Notes: generated from the letters alone by a model not told the origin. A stretch of 64,000 nt of DNA from Pontiellaceae bacterium B1224 (GCA_029432815.1 JAROBA010000005.1:1-64000), one strand, 5' to 3'; positions 1-8,660 are shown, counted from the stretch's first letter. Program-made: numbers and translations.

Positions 1-198
1 CCTTTTTCGTTTCACAAACCGGTTGCCGCCGGATAATTGGCAGGCCCGCAGAAAATTGGGCCTGTGTCTGGGTGCTAACTCCGACAGACTGCTAGGCCGG
101 AGCAGGAGAAGAAGGCTAGGCTTCCTCGCGTGCGGCGGACGACTGGGACAGTCATCCCTACCATGAAAGCGGCTACGGCATTTTATATGTGAAGTGTT
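1..198. other. Non-coding end with REP-like palindrome
   Basis: I see no gene here. The stretch holds an imperfect inverted repeat: arms at 137-145 and 149-157 (GGACGACTG / CAGTCATCC, one mismatch) with a 3-nt GGA loop, followed by CCCTACC. The layout, a short palindrome with a GGA/TCC loop beside a CCTAC end, resembles the intergenic elements at 52438 and 63890. It lies just after the stop of the potassium channel gene and could act as a transcript end, but no U-tract is visible. Confidence 0.4.
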
Positions 199-1008
199 CT
201 AGCCGAGTTCAGCGCCGCATCGTTTACAGTATTTTGAATCCGCATCGTGCTGATGGTGGCCGCAGGAGTTGCAGACCCGCTTATTGCGTTCCTGTGCAGT
301 CGAGATTCCGATTTCGGCGGTAATGATTCCGGTGGGAACGGCGATGATGCTGTAGCCGATAATCATGATCAACGAGGCCAGCGATTGACCGAGCGGGGTA
401 TGCGGCGCCATATCGCCATAGCCCACCGTGGTGAGCGTGACAATGGCCCAGTAGACCGACTGCGGAATACTGGTGAATCCGTGCTCTTCGCCTTCAATGA
501 TATACATCAGTGAACCAATGATCACGACGATGGTCATGACGACTACTATAAAAATGCCGATCTTCCGTCGGCTGGCGATGAGGGCATTTTTAAGCAGGTC
601 AGCTTCGCCAACATATTGCGCCATTTTCAGCACGCGGAAAATACGCATCATGCGCAGCACTTTGATGACGTCCAGGAACCGGGTGCTTGGAATGAAGAGG
701 CCGATATAAAACGGGAGGACGGCCAGCAGATCCACCACCCCGAAAAAACTGTGGGCATAACGAATCGGCTTCGGAGAGCAATAAAGGCGAACCATATATT
801 CGATGGTAAACAGCACCGTAAAGCCTGCGTTCAAGGCGAACAGCAGCGTGCCGTAATCGGCGCGGATGGACTTTACGCTTTGCAACATGGTTAAACCCAC
901 GCTGATCAGAATGGCGACAAACAAGCCGACGTCGAACGCTTTGCCGGCCGGTGTATCGGCCTCAAAAATAATGTCGTACAAACGTTCTTTCAGGGGTTGT
1001 TTACTCAT
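199..1008 (-). CDS. Voltage-gated-type potassium channel with C-terminal zinc ribbon
   Basis: A 269-aa six-transmembrane channel of the bacterial Kv type, expected in the inner membrane to carry K+. The S4 segment at about 110-129 has arginines and lysines at regular spacing, and the selectivity filter TVGYGD is at 194-199. After S6 the protein ends in a short zinc-ribbon-like tail with Cys246, Cys249, Cys261 and Cys264 (CxxC-x11-CxxC), which is not part of the classical channel fold and could sense metal or redox state (inference). The start overlaps the end of the upstream GHMP kinase by 8 bp, so it is probably the last gene of the mevalonate operon. No functional link between channel and isoprenoids is evident. 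Confidence 0.93.
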   Translation of the reverse strand: MSKQPLKERLYDIIFEADTPAGKAFDVGLFVAILISVGLTMLQSVKSIRADYGTLLFALNAGFTVLFTIEYMVRLYCSPKPIRYAHSFFGVVDLLAVLPFYIGLFIPSTRFLDVIKVLRMMRIFRVLKMAQYVGEADLLKNALIASRRKIGIFIVVVMTIVVIIGSLMYIIEGEEHGFTSIPQSVYWAIVTLTTVGYGDMAPHTPLGQSLASLIMIIGYSIIAVPTGIITAEIGISTAQERNKRVCNSCGHHQHDADSKYCKRCGAELG

Positions 1009-1933
1009 GATAGCCGCACCCTACCGGTGTAATTTCCAAATGATAGACCGGATAGTTCATCCCGCTCAGGTCCGCAACCCCGACACCGATGGCGCAGTCG
1101 CCCAGCCCGGAGCCGGAAATCTTCGCACCGAAAATATCCGTTGAATTCTGCAGGGCGAAAATAATTTCCTGAAGTTCCGGAGTATTCACCCCCATCTGAT
1201 TCATCAGTTCCTGATTACGGTTGAGGATTTTTCCAAAGGCTGGAAAGTCGTGCTTCCGCAGGGCGGAAATCGCCTCTTCGGCGGACCGGTCAATCTCATC
1301 ATAGATCCGTTCATATTTCGCAGGATCTGCGGCTCTCAAATGTTCAACTTTTAGAATCACATCGGGTGTCGGTGTTTTATAGCCGCAATACACGGCTGTC
1401 AGCGGAACCGAAACTTCCAATGGTTGGAAATCGAAATCCATCGTGTAACCCACAATCCCGCCGTAGACACTCGCCGCCAGATCTGAACCGGAGCCCCGGC
1501 CCTGCACCGAATGCACCGTTTTCAGCGACTCATTAAACAGTACTTCTCTATCTGGCTTCTCTCCCAACAGCCAATATAGAATCGCGGCATGGGTGGCGAC
1601 CGTTACGGCAGCGGACGATCCGAAGCCGATGTCGGCCGAAAAATCTGATTGAATACGTAGATCAAACCCACATGGAATCTGATCGGCATGCTGGTGAACA
1701 GCCTGAATGACAAAGCGAAAAGAGGGATGATCGACAAGTTCATTGAGGGGCGCTTCATAGTTTCCCAGGCTTGAAATAATCCGCACCTGATTTTCCAATG
1801 TTTGGAAAAGTTCAACGGAGATGCGGCGATTAATCGCGGCCACCAGCGCGCGTTTCCCATGAAGCACTGCATGCTCGCCAAGCAGCATCAGACTGCCGGG
1901 TGCCGAAGTTTTAATGGTGGCAATATCAGCCAT
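1001..1933 (-). CDS. GHMP kinase, mevalonate or phosphomevalonate kinase-like
   Basis: A 310-aa GHMP-superfamily kinase. The N-terminal substrate motif (PGSLMLLGEHAVLHG, about 12-26), the glycine/serine-rich ATP loop GFGSSAAV at 103-110, a GSGSDLAASVYGG motif around 147-159 and the C-terminal KISGSGLGDC motif at 271-280 are all present. It is the second GHMP kinase of the operon. By position it most likely does the second phosphorylation in the mevalonate route (phosphomevalonate kinase or an equivalent), because the neighbouring paralogue carries the better mevalonate-kinase signature. Mevalonate kinase and a diphosphomevalonate decarboxylase-like role cannot be excluded. It contains two perfect copies of the TTCCAANNNTTGGAA palindrome. 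Confidence 0.8.
   Translation of the reverse strand: MADIATIKTSAPGSLMLLGEHAVLHGKRALVAAINRRISVELFQTLENQVRIISSLGNYEAPLNELVDHPSFRFVIQAVHQHADQIPCGFDLRIQSDFSADIGFGSSAAVTVATHAAILYWLLGEKPDREVLFNESLKTVHSVQGRGSGSDLAASVYGGIVGYTMDFDFQPLEVSVPLTAVYCGYKTPTPDVILKVEHLRAADPAKYERIYDEIDRSAEEAISALRKHDFPAFGKILNRNQELMNQMGVNTPELQEIIFALQNSTDIFGAKISGSGLGDCAIGVGVADLSGMNYPVYHLEITPVGCGYHE
1415..1429. repeat. Perfect TTCCAANNNTTGGAA palindrome
   Basis: Perfect site, spacer TGG. It lies inside the GHMP kinase gene, read in the Phe-Gln-x-Leu-Glu frame of that gene. Confidence 0.75.
1793..1807. repeat. Perfect TTCCAANNNTTGGAA palindrome
   Basis: Perfect site, spacer TGT, extended to TTTTCCAA...TTGGAAAA. It is inside the same GHMP kinase gene, 378 bp from the previous perfect site. 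Confidence 0.75.
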
Positions 1934-1992
1934 GGTTATTTAGCAACTTCCATTCTACTCTCCAACAGCAAGCCTCTATGTTCTGAAATTTT

Positions 1993-2064
1993 AACAGGAC
2001 TATGGACAACAGGACTATTTTTTAACATAGGCTCGGTAATGGTTCTGTTGTCCATGGTCCTGTA
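1993..2064. repeat. Large inverted repeat between the two GHMP kinase genes
   Basis: Imperfect arms of 23 bp at 1993-2015 and 2042-2064 (about three mismatches) flank a 26-nt loop in the 155-bp gap between the two kinase genes. The left arm also contains a tandem AACAGGACTA/ACAGGACTA repeat. No U-tract follows on either strand, so a simple intrinsic terminator is unlikely. An mRNA processing or stabilising hairpin, or an inserted palindromic element, fits better. Confidence 0.55.
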
Positions 2065-2088
2065 AAAAGTAGCCTTGGATGAAGCCGG

Positions 2089-3093
2089 TTAAACGATTCG
2101 GGTACCGAGCGGATCTCCGCGGACCGGTGATACCGAGTAACCGTATTTTGCACAGAGCGCTGTGGGCATTTGATCCGCAAACACCAGTACGATTCCGCCT
2201 TGATCACCGGCCACAGAACCGGCACCGCAGATTTTTGCAGAACCGCCCCACTGTTCGATTTCCGTAATAAACTGCTGAACGATTGCCGGCACCACACCGA
2301 TCGCCGTAAGCAGGCGATTATTTTCCCGGACCAGCCAATGCAGTTTTTGCTGATGGTTGGTTCGGATGGCATCTTCAAAAGCGTTGGTCACATCTTCGAA
2401 CTCGCTCCAGATGGCGCTGTTACTGAAATTGCGTTCAACATCCATGACACATTCCCCTGTGGTGGACATCGGGATGCCGGTCTGCACCATAAACATTTTG
2501 GAACGTGGTAATGACATGGGAACGGCCTGGCCGTTCTGGAAGCGGGCACAACCGCCGTGCAATGAAATATAGGAGTCGACTCCGCTCGGTTTACCATGCT
2601 GCAGCTTTTCGGCTTCCAGGCTGTATTCGTAGTACCAGTCGGGCCTGTACTCCACGCGAAGAAAATGGCCCATCGCCCGGATTTCACTGAGCACGGTGGC
2701 GGCGGAAGAACCCATGCCGCACCCCATGGGAATGCTGGAGCGCAGCTTCATGACAATACCGGAATCCAGTTTACGGTGCAGTCCGTCCAAAGTATGAATG
2801 AAGGCAAAGCGAAACAGATCGGCGGGCGCTGACAACACATAGCTGATGCCGACATCGCCACTCAGAAATTCATGATACTTCTTTTCCACGCGGCGTTTCA
2901 GATCGCGAAGCGCTTTGAGGGTGTGGGAACCGTCGGGTTCAATGCCGGGAAGGTCGAAGGAAATCTCATCGCCCGCCTGGGGCGTCATTTCAAAAACTGC
3001 ACTGCGATCGATCGCCATGGCAATAGCCGGTTTCCCGTACACTACGGCATGTTCGCCACTTAAAATAAGCTTCCCCGGAGCTACTGCTTTCAT
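2089..3093 (-). CDS. Mevalonate kinase
   Basis: A 334-aa GHMP kinase that phosphorylates mevalonate with ATP in the mevalonate route to isopentenyl diphosphate. Motif 1 (APGKLILSGEHAVVYG, 5-20), the ATP loop GMGSSAA at 126-132, and Glu160 with HGKPSGVD at 166-173, the substrate and Mg-binding signature typical of mevalonate kinases, are all visible. A C-terminal KICGAGSVAGDQGG glycine loop completes the fold. It follows mvaS by 2 bp (3093 to 3096), so the two are co-transcribed. A 155-bp gap with a hairpin separates it from the next kinase gene. Confidence 0.85.
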   Translation of the reverse strand: MKAVAPGKLILSGEHAVVYGKPAIAMAIDRSAVFEMTPQAGDEISFDLPGIEPDGSHTLKALRDLKRRVEKKYHEFLSGDVGISYVLSAPADLFRFAFIHTLDGLHRKLDSGIVMKLRSSIPMGCGMGSSAATVLSEIRAMGHFLRVEYRPDWYYEYSLEAEKLQHGKPSGVDSYISLHGGCARFQNGQAVPMSLPRSKMFMVQTGIPMSTTGECVMDVERNFSNSAIWSEFEDVTNAFEDAIRTNHQQKLHWLVRENNRLLTAIGVVPAIVQQFITEIEQWGGSAKICGAGSVAGDQGGIVLVFADQMPTALCAKYGYSVSPVRGDPLGTRIV

Positions 3094-3095
3094 AC

Positions 3096-4268
3096 CTAAT
3101 CCACCAACGATTCGTATTCACGTTTGTGCTGACTGATGCCCGAAAATCGGTACGGCCCGGTTTTGTATTGGGGGAACACATATTCCCCGCCATCGGTCGG
3201 CACGCCGTAGTTGAAGATATCTTCGTATTGTTGATACGTGAGTTCGCTGCGATTCTCCAGCATATTTCGATGCTGATCTGCATAGAGATGATCGCGGTAT
3301 CCGGGTTGAATTACCCCGCTGAAAAACTCGCCGACACAGCCGGATCCATAACTGTAGAGCCCGATCCGCTGATCCGTCAGATCTTCTTCCGCCGTATCGA
3401 GCAACGAGGTCAGCCCGACATACATGGAACCGGAATAGCAGTTGCCGGTAATCCGACTGTAGCGCAACGATTCTTCCAGCAACGCCTGCATCTGTTCTTG
3501 ATCGATCGCGATTTTGTTTTTCCGGCACAGCTTCTGGTGCGCCTTCTCGGCCATTTTGGTGAAGGGAATGTGATAGCAGAAGCGATTGAAATCGGCGAGC
3601 GAACGGCCGGAGAGTTCGGCATATTGTTTCCAGGATTCGAGCAGTGCATGAATGTAGACCATGGTGGAATACTTGCCATCGACCAGCGCCTCTGAACGAT
3701 AGTTCGGACGCCAGAAATCCATCACGTCTTCAGTGTGATATCCGCTTTCGGGATCAATCGCCATAATGCGCGGATTGGCGGAAATCAGGATGGCCACGGA
3801 ACCGCAGCCCTGCGTGGCTTCGCCGGGGCTTCCCAATTCATAGCGGGCAACATCGGAACAGATGACCAACGCTTTTTTGGTTGGGTTGCGTGCCACAAAT
3901 CCAATCGCCAGCTGAATGGCAGCCGTACCGCTGTAGCACGCCTGCTTCAGCTCCACCGACCGGCAGCGCGATGGCATTTCCAGCAGACCGTGAACATAAA
4001 TGCCCGCCGCCTTGGATTGATCGATTCCGCTTTCAGTGGCAAACAGCAGCAGTTCGACATCGTCGAGCTCACCGTCTTTCATCAATGGATAGGCCGCACT
4101 GGCACCGAGGGTCACCACATCTTCGTCCGGTGCGGGAATGCCCATTTTTTCCTGGCCGATGCCGATATAATATTTATCGGTTTCCACAGAGCGCGCTTCG
4201 GCGAGGGTTTTAAGGTCGACGTAATAGTGCGAGGTGTAGAAGCTTATTTTATCAATGCCAATGTTCAT
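3096..4268 (-). CDS. mvaS: Hydroxymethylglutaryl-CoA synthase
   Basis: A 390-aa HMG-CoA synthase that condenses acetyl-CoA with acetoacetyl-CoA, the first committed step of the mevalonate pathway. With the start at 4268 the catalytic triad falls at Glu79, Cys111 (LKQACYSGT) and His233 (CYHIPFTKMA), the same numbers as the characterised staphylococcal enzyme. This supports the chosen start over an in-frame ATG 36 bp upstream. An AGAGGA-like ribosome site lies upstream, and the start overlaps the end of fni by 17 bp, so translation is probably coupled. HMG-CoA reductase and diphosphomevalonate decarboxylase are not in the window. Confidence 0.95.
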   Translation of the reverse strand: MNIGIDKISFYTSHYYVDLKTLAEARSVETDKYYIGIGQEKMGIPAPDEDVVTLGASAAYPLMKDGELDDVELLLFATESGIDQSKAAGIYVHGLLEMPSRCRSVELKQACYSGTAAIQLAIGFVARNPTKKALVICSDVARYELGSPGEATQGCGSVAILISANPRIMAIDPESGYHTEDVMDFWRPNYRSEALVDGKYSTMVYIHALLESWKQYAELSGRSLADFNRFCYHIPFTKMAEKAHQKLCRKNKIAIDQEQMQALLEESLRYSRITGNCYSGSMYVGLTSLLDTAEEDLTDQRIGLYSYGSGCVGEFFSGVIQPGYRDHLYADQHRNMLENRSELTYQQYEDIFNYGVPTDGGEYVFPQYKTGPYRFSGISQHKREYESLVD

Positions 4269-5280
4269 CCAGAATGAGTTCCTCTCTACCCTTAATATCC
4301 TCAACCGAGCCAGCTCCCAAAAGGAACATGGCCGTTGTAAATTCCCGTTTCAATCTACGAATCACCGTCCGAACCGCATCGGCCGATTCCCGCGCAGGCC
4401 CCAGGAAGGGCCGTGCCATGCCGCCCAACGACGCTCCCAGGATTACACCTTTAGCAATATCAATGCCGTTTCGTACTCCGCCCGAGGCGATCAGCTTAAT
4501 TTCATGCCGATAGGGTTTCATCATTTTCAGTGCCTGTGGTGTCGGAATTCCCCAATCGGCAAACAACTCGCCCAGTTCCGGATCGTCGCTGCGCTGACTC
4601 TCCACCATGCTCCACGAAGTGCCTCCGGTTCCGGCAACATCAATATATCGAATGCCGGCTGCCAGCAGGTGCTCAACATCTATTCCAGAAATCCCAGCCC
4701 CGACTTCTTTGATGATAACCGGTTTTTTAAGGGTCTGGACAATCGTAGCGATTTTATTCCGAAGATTGGAAAAATCCGTGTCGCCTTCAGGCTGGACCGC
4801 TTCCTGAAGCGGATTGAGATGCAGATAAAGCCCGTCTGCATCCAACACCTGAACCGCCGCTTTGCAATCGGCAAAGCCGACATTATAATTCAGCTGAACG
4901 GCTCCCAGATTCCCGAGCAGAACGGTGGACGGTGCATGTGTTCGCAATTCAAAACTTTCCCGCGCTGTTTCATCAGATAGAAATACGCGCTGCGAACCGA
5001 CGGCCAGCGCCACCCCTTCCGCCTCGGCGGCAATGGCCAGATTACGATTGATCTTGATCAGCTCTTCATCCGTCCCGCCGGTCATCGACGAAATCAACAG
5101 CGGGAATGAAAGCTTTTTGCCAAGAAATTCCACGGACGGATCAACGTCCGCCAGATTCAGTTCCGGCAGAGCCCGGTGAGTCAGGCGGATGCGGTCGAAA
5201 TAATACTGCTTCCGGTCGATCGCGCGGTCGTCCGCCACAATATTGATATGATCCAGTTTACGCTGATTTATTTGTGCCAT
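4252..5280 (-). CDS. fni: Type 2 isopentenyl-diphosphate isomerase (FMN)
   Basis: A 342-aa type 2 isopentenyl-diphosphate delta-isomerase that interconverts IPP and DMAPP using reduced FMN. Family motifs are visible: an N-terminal RKLDHINI segment, SSMTGGTDE, the GGTSW motif, and the FMN-phosphate site SGGVRNGIDIAKGVILGA. An alternative in-frame ATG at 5313 would add 11 residues; the internal ATG at 5280 places the conserved RK..DHI segment close to the N-terminus as in homologues. It is the first gene of the minus-strand mevalonate operon. A perfect TTCCAANNNTTGGAA palindrome (5304-5318) lies just upstream. Confidence 0.93.
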   Translation of the reverse strand: MAQINQRKLDHINIVADDRAIDRKQYYFDRIRLTHRALPELNLADVDPSVEFLGKKLSFPLLISSMTGGTDEELIKINRNLAIAAEAEGVALAVGSQRVFLSDETARESFELRTHAPSTVLLGNLGAVQLNYNVGFADCKAAVQVLDADGLYLHLNPLQEAVQPEGDTDFSNLRNKIATIVQTLKKPVIIKEVGAGISGIDVEHLLAAGIRYIDVAGTGGTSWSMVESQRSDDPELGELFADWGIPTPQALKMMKPYRHEIKLIASGGVRNGIDIAKGVILGASLGGMARPFLGPARESADAVRTVIRRLKREFTTAMFLLGAGSVEDIKGREELILDEHWH

Positions 5281-5303
5281 GATTCGAAGACTGTATAACG
5301 ATC

Positions 5304-5318
5304 TTCCAACCATTGGAA
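5304..5318. repeat. Perfect TTCCAANNNTTGGAA palindrome upstream of fni
   Basis: Perfect site, spacer CCA, in the leader about 24 bp upstream of the preferred fni start. A promoter-proximal regulatory role is conceivable here but is not supported by the many other copies inside genes. Confidence 0.7.
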
Positions 5319-5356
5319 ACCCTAAAAGAGCTTAGGAAACAGTAGATAAAAGCGGA

Positions 5357-5686
5357 TTAACCACCGGCTTTTTTCACCGTATAGCCGAGGGCCTGAAGCT
5401 CGGCAACCATCAGATCGCGATGATCGCCCTGAATTTCAATGACCTGCCCCTTCAACGTTCCGCCGGTACCGCATTTCTGCTTCAGCTTTTTAGCGAGATC
5501 TTTCAGCCCCTCCGGATGCAGCGGAACGCCGGTGATGATGGTCATCCCCTTGCCCTTGCGCCCTTTGGTTTCGCGGCCGACGCGCACGATGCCGTCGCCC
5601 TTCGGGGCTTCCTGCTTTTTCTTCTCGGGCTTGATACGGCCCTTGTCGGTTGAAAAAATAATATCCAAATCGTCAAAGCCACTCAT
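5357..5686 (-). CDS. yciH: SUI1/eIF1-like translation factor YciH
   Basis: A 109-aa protein of the SUI1/eIF1 family, bacterial YciH type. The lysine-rich N-terminus is followed from about residue 30 by the compact SUI1 domain, with the characteristic KGKGMTIITGVP, LKKLKQKCGTGGT and GDHRDLMVAELQALGY segments. Members bind the small ribosomal subunit and are linked to start-codon fidelity. The gene ends about 77 bp upstream of fni and starts 9 bp after the S1-domain gene, so it probably belongs to the helicase/CvfB-like unit. Confidence 0.92.
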   Translation of the reverse strand: MSGFDDLDIIFSTDKGRIKPEKKKQEAPKGDGIVRVGRETKGRKGKGMTIITGVPLHPEGLKDLAKKLKQKCGTGGTLKGQVIEIQGDHRDLMVAELQALGYTVKKAGG

Positions 5687-5695
5687 CCTAATCTC

Positions 5696-6508
5696 CTAAA
5701 CCAGACGAACCCCATCGTCCTCGATGGTGATCATCCGCTGTTTATACAGCGCACCAATGGCATTTTTATAGGTTTTTTTGCTCACACCAAACAGCGCGTT
5801 GATTTGTTCCGGCGGCGTTTTGGACGTTATCGGCATAAAGCCGTTGTTGGCTTTGAGGTGATTCAGAATCACATCAGTCAGCATGGAGACTTTTTCATAG
5901 CCGGGTTTATTCAGGGCCAGGTCAATGCGCCCATCGGGCCGGACGTTTTTAATGTAGCCCTTCAGTTTCTTTCCGCGCTGGATGGCCTGGAAAATTTCGT
6001 TATTAAACACCATGCCCCAACGTTCGTTGTTAATGATAAATTTATAGCCTAGATCGCTTTTCTGCCAGGCGATCAGTTCCACCTCTTCGCCGTTTTTATA
6101 AAAGCGTTTGGAAGACGACAGAAATTTATCGAGCTTGGCCGAGGCCACAATGCGTTCGCTGGCATTGTCGTAATAGATGTGAACGAGATAGGATTCGCCC
6201 TGCCGCATTTTCATGCGCTGCTCCCGGAACGGAACAAATAAATCTTTCGGCAGTCCCCAATCCAGGAATGCGCCGATCGGCGTGGCATCCTTACAGCGCA
6301 GCAGCACAAATTCGCCGACCTGCGCTTTCGGCCGTTCGGTGGTGGCCGTCAGACGGTCTTCCGAATCGAGATAGACAAAGACATTCACCTTATCGCCCTC
6401 TTTCCAATCTTTGGAAACATAGCGTTTCGGAATCAGAATTTCGCCCAGCTGTTCGCCGTCGAGCAGGAGGCCGAAATCCGAAAAACGGGAAATGGCCAAC
6501 GTGTTCAT
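5696..6508 (-). CDS. CvfB/YitL-like S1 RNA-binding protein
   Basis: A roughly 270-aa protein of the CvfB family, which has tandem S1-type OB folds and a C-terminal winged helix. The pattern seen is an N-terminal S1-like region (FSDFGLLLDGEQLGEILIPKRYV), a second S1 block (VLLRCKDATPIGAFLDWGLPKDLFVPF), a third block ending DGRIDLALNKPG, and a winged helix (FGVSKKTYKNAIGALYKQ). Family members bind RNA and influence post-transcriptional regulation. A second in-frame ATG at 6526 would overlap the helicase gene by 8 bp; 6508 matches homologous N-termini better. Tight spacing with the helicase and yciH suggests an RNA-handling operon. Confidence 0.88.
   Translation of the reverse strand: MNTLAISRFSDFGLLLDGEQLGEILIPKRYVSKDWKEGDKVNVFVYLDSEDRLTATTERPKAQVGEFVLLRCKDATPIGAFLDWGLPKDLFVPFREQRMKMRQGESYLVHIYYDNASERIVASAKLDKFLSSSKRFYKNGEEVELIAWQKSDLGYKFIINNERWGMVFNNEIFQAIQRGKKLKGYIKNVRPDGRIDLALNKPGYEKVSMLTDVILNHLKANNGFMPITSKTPPEQINALFGVSKKTYKNAIGALYKQRMITIEDDGVRLV
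6402..6416. repeat. Perfect TTCCAANNNTTGGAA palindrome
   Basis: Perfect site, spacer TCT, extended to TTTCCAA...TTGGAAAC. It lies within the CvfB-like gene, where it is read as Ser-Lys-Asp-Trp-Lys, a different frame from the sites in the GHMP kinase. Confidence 0.75.
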
Positions 6509-6518
6509 TTTACCGACT

Positions 6519-7844
6519 TCAACCATTGCTGCGTCTCCGGGAATTGGAACGCCGGCTCTTTACCTGACTCGGGCGCGGCCCGCCTTTCTTGGTGTTTCTC
6601 GGGCGTCCGTTCGCTCCGACGGTAACTTTACCGCGCTGCTGGCGAACCTTGGGCCCGGGCTTGGCGTCGGCGCCGGTGGCGTTCATCGATTTTTCGGAAT
6701 GCAGACTGTGCTTCAGATCGCGCGGAATTTCGAAACGGATCAGCTTTTCAATTTCGCGCAGATAGTCGCGCTCGGGTGCACTGCAAATGGAGATCGCATC
6801 GCCTTCAGCTCCAGCGCGCGCGGTACGGCCGATCCGGTGAACATAGGTTTCCGGTTCAACCGGCATGTCGTAGTTAATGACGTGGGAAATTTCTTTTACA
6901 TCAATGCCGCGCGCCGCAATATCTGTGGCAACCAATGCACGACACTTGCCGGCTTTAAAATCGGCCAAAGCCTGTGTGCGGGCACTCTGACTCTTATTCC
7001 CATGAATCGCTGCAGCAGAAATGCCGATGCCTTCAAGCTTGCGGGCCACCTTGTTGGCGACATGTTTCATCTGCGTGAAAATAATGACCTTGTCCAGTTT
7101 CTTGCTGGCCATCAGTTGCAGGATCAGATCGTCTTTATGCTCTTTATTGACGAACATAACCTTTTGCGTGATGCGCTCCACGGCCGGTTTTTCCGGCTCA
7201 ATCGCAACCTGCACCGGATTGTTCACCAGCGATTCCGCAAGCTGTTTCACCTTTGGCTCCATGGTTGCGGAGAAAAAGAGCGACTGGCGCTTTTTCGGCA
7301 GGACTTTGATTACACGCTTAATGTCGTGAATGAAGCCCATGTCGAGCATGCGGTCGGCTTCGTCGAGCACGAAAATTTCAACACCGCCGAGATCGAGCAG
7401 TCCCTGGTTTACCAGGTCGATCAGGCGTCCCGGCGTTGCCACCAGAATGTTTACTCCGCGGCGAATGTTCTTCACCTGCGGGTTCTGCCCCACACCGCCG
7501 AAAATTACGGTTTGGGAAATTTTAGTGTGCTTGCCGTATTTTTCGATACTTTCGCCGATCTGGGCTGCCAGCTCGCGGGTCGGCGCAAGAATCAGCACTT
7601 CCGGCCGTTTCGAAACCGGACGTTTGTTCTTTTCCACGAGATACTGAAGGATCGGCAGCGTGAAGGCTGCTGTTTTTCCGGTTCCCGTCTGCGCACAGCC
7701 AATCATGTCGCGCCCTTTGAGCAACGGCAGAATGGCCTGTTCCTGAATCGGTGAGGGCGTGTGATAGCCTGCTTCGTCAACCGCGCGTCCAATCTCTGGA
7801 AGTAAATCACGGAAGACACCGTTAAGGTCGTTTTCTTTCTTCAT
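6519..7844 (-). CDS. DEAD-box RNA helicase, RhlE-like
   Basis: A 441-aa ATP-dependent RNA helicase. All core motifs are visible in order: a Q motif (PSPIQEQAI), Walker A AQTGTGKT, PTRELA, TPGR, the DEAD box (VLDEADRMLDMGF), SAT (FFSATM), the ARGIDV motif and HRIGRTAR. The C-terminal tail beyond about 370 is basic and rich in Lys, Arg and Ser, as in RhlE-type helicases, and likely gives non-specific RNA binding. It heads an operon with the S1 protein and yciH. The 306-bp upstream gap could carry a long leader, which is common for cold-inducible helicases, but no specific element is recognised. Confidence 0.95.
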   Translation of the reverse strand: MKKENDLNGVFRDLLPEIGRAVDEAGYHTPSPIQEQAILPLLKGRDMIGCAQTGTGKTAAFTLPILQYLVEKNKRPVSKRPEVLILAPTRELAAQIGESIEKYGKHTKISQTVIFGGVGQNPQVKNIRRGVNILVATPGRLIDLVNQGLLDLGGVEIFVLDEADRMLDMGFIHDIKRVIKVLPKKRQSLFFSATMEPKVKQLAESLVNNPVQVAIEPEKPAVERITQKVMFVNKEHKDDLILQLMASKKLDKVIIFTQMKHVANKVARKLEGIGISAAAIHGNKSQSARTQALADFKAGKCRALVATDIAARGIDVKEISHVINYDMPVEPETYVHRIGRTARAGAEGDAISICSAPERDYLREIEKLIRFEIPRDLKHSLHSEKSMNATGADAKPGPKVRQQRGKVTVGANGRPRNTKKGGPRPSQVKSRRSNSRRRSNG

Positions 7845-8150
7845 ATAAATAACTCAAATGCTGCAGCCATATATTGCCGGTATTTCCAGCCTCACCTGAG
7901 GACGGATTAACGAACAACTTCAACTGCCACAATGTGGCTCCTAAACCGGCGAATAAACAATTTCAAAACTCGCCGCCGGTGGAGTGAAGAAAAGAGGAGC
8001 AACCCTTGTGGTTGTCCCGAATGAGGCGCGGTTCTATAGACGAACGCCCTTGGTGTCAAGCTTTGCAGGGGTATAAGAAAAAATGTTTAGACAGGATCAT
8101 TTTCACTCAGCACCTTTGATCATCCTTTCATTCAATAAACCTGTCAAAAA
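7845..8150. other. Intergenic leader region of the helicase
   Basis: No gene is recognised. The region precedes the helicase start on the minus strand and follows the stop of the membrane-protein gene. It contains a small inverted repeat, GCCACA/TGTGGC (7927-7938), and a GC-rich stretch (7969-8035). It is a plausible long 5' leader, but I see no known riboswitch or cold-shock box. Confidence 0.3.
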
Positions 8151-8660
8151 TCACGCATCCGGCGTTTCCGGCGAAACGATGTATTCCGCTTTCCCGAAAA
8201 ACGCCTTGAAGCAGTAGACCCAGACCGAGACCAGCCCCCACCCCAAGCCAAACAGTACGCCGACATCGACGATACCGCGCCACGGCTGCGGTAGCTGCCG
8301 AACCCCGACAATCAGCAGCACAACCATGGTTGTGACTGCATAGGCAATGATCTTCCTTTTACGGGTGGCATGGAAAAAGCCCATGCAGAACAGCGGGGCG
8401 AAAATGATGCGGAGCAACGTCGGGTTTGCCTGAAGATATAAAGCACGGGCCGCAACGCGCGGCGAAAATTTGAGTTGGAATCCTTTGTAACCTTCCGCAT
8501 AGCCCATAAAAATCAGGCTGATCACCAATCCGACCCAATGAACCCATGTGAAAGAAGTTTCCTCAAGAGCAAGCGCGGGAGGCAGAACACTGAAAAAGCC
8601 GCGAATGAGAATGATGCTCAGTCCGAAAACACCCCAAATTGCTCCAAATGTGCCTGCCAT
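8151..8660 (-). CDS. Conserved multi-spanning membrane protein, unknown function
   Basis: A 169-aa protein with about four hydrophobic segments (roughly 8-28, 40-55, 85-115 and 130-150) and short charged loops. No enzymatic motif is seen and I do not recognise the family. It stands alone on the minus strand between the response regulators and the helicase, with intergenic gaps on both sides. Codon use and length look like a real gene rather than a shadow. Confidence 0.7.
   Translation of the reverse strand: MAGTFGAIWGVFGLSIILIRGFFSVLPPALALEETSFTWVHWVGLVISLIFMGYAEGYKGFQLKFSPRVAARALYLQANPTLLRIIFAPLFCMGFFHATRKRKIIAYAVTTMVVLLIVGVRQLPQPWRGIVDVGVLFGLGWGLVSVWVYCFKAFFGKAEYIVSPETPDA

Noticed and set aside
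6492-7754. 420-aa open frame on the plus strand
   Set aside because: It is antisense to the DEAD-box helicase, whose motifs are complete. Its translation has no recognisable domain.
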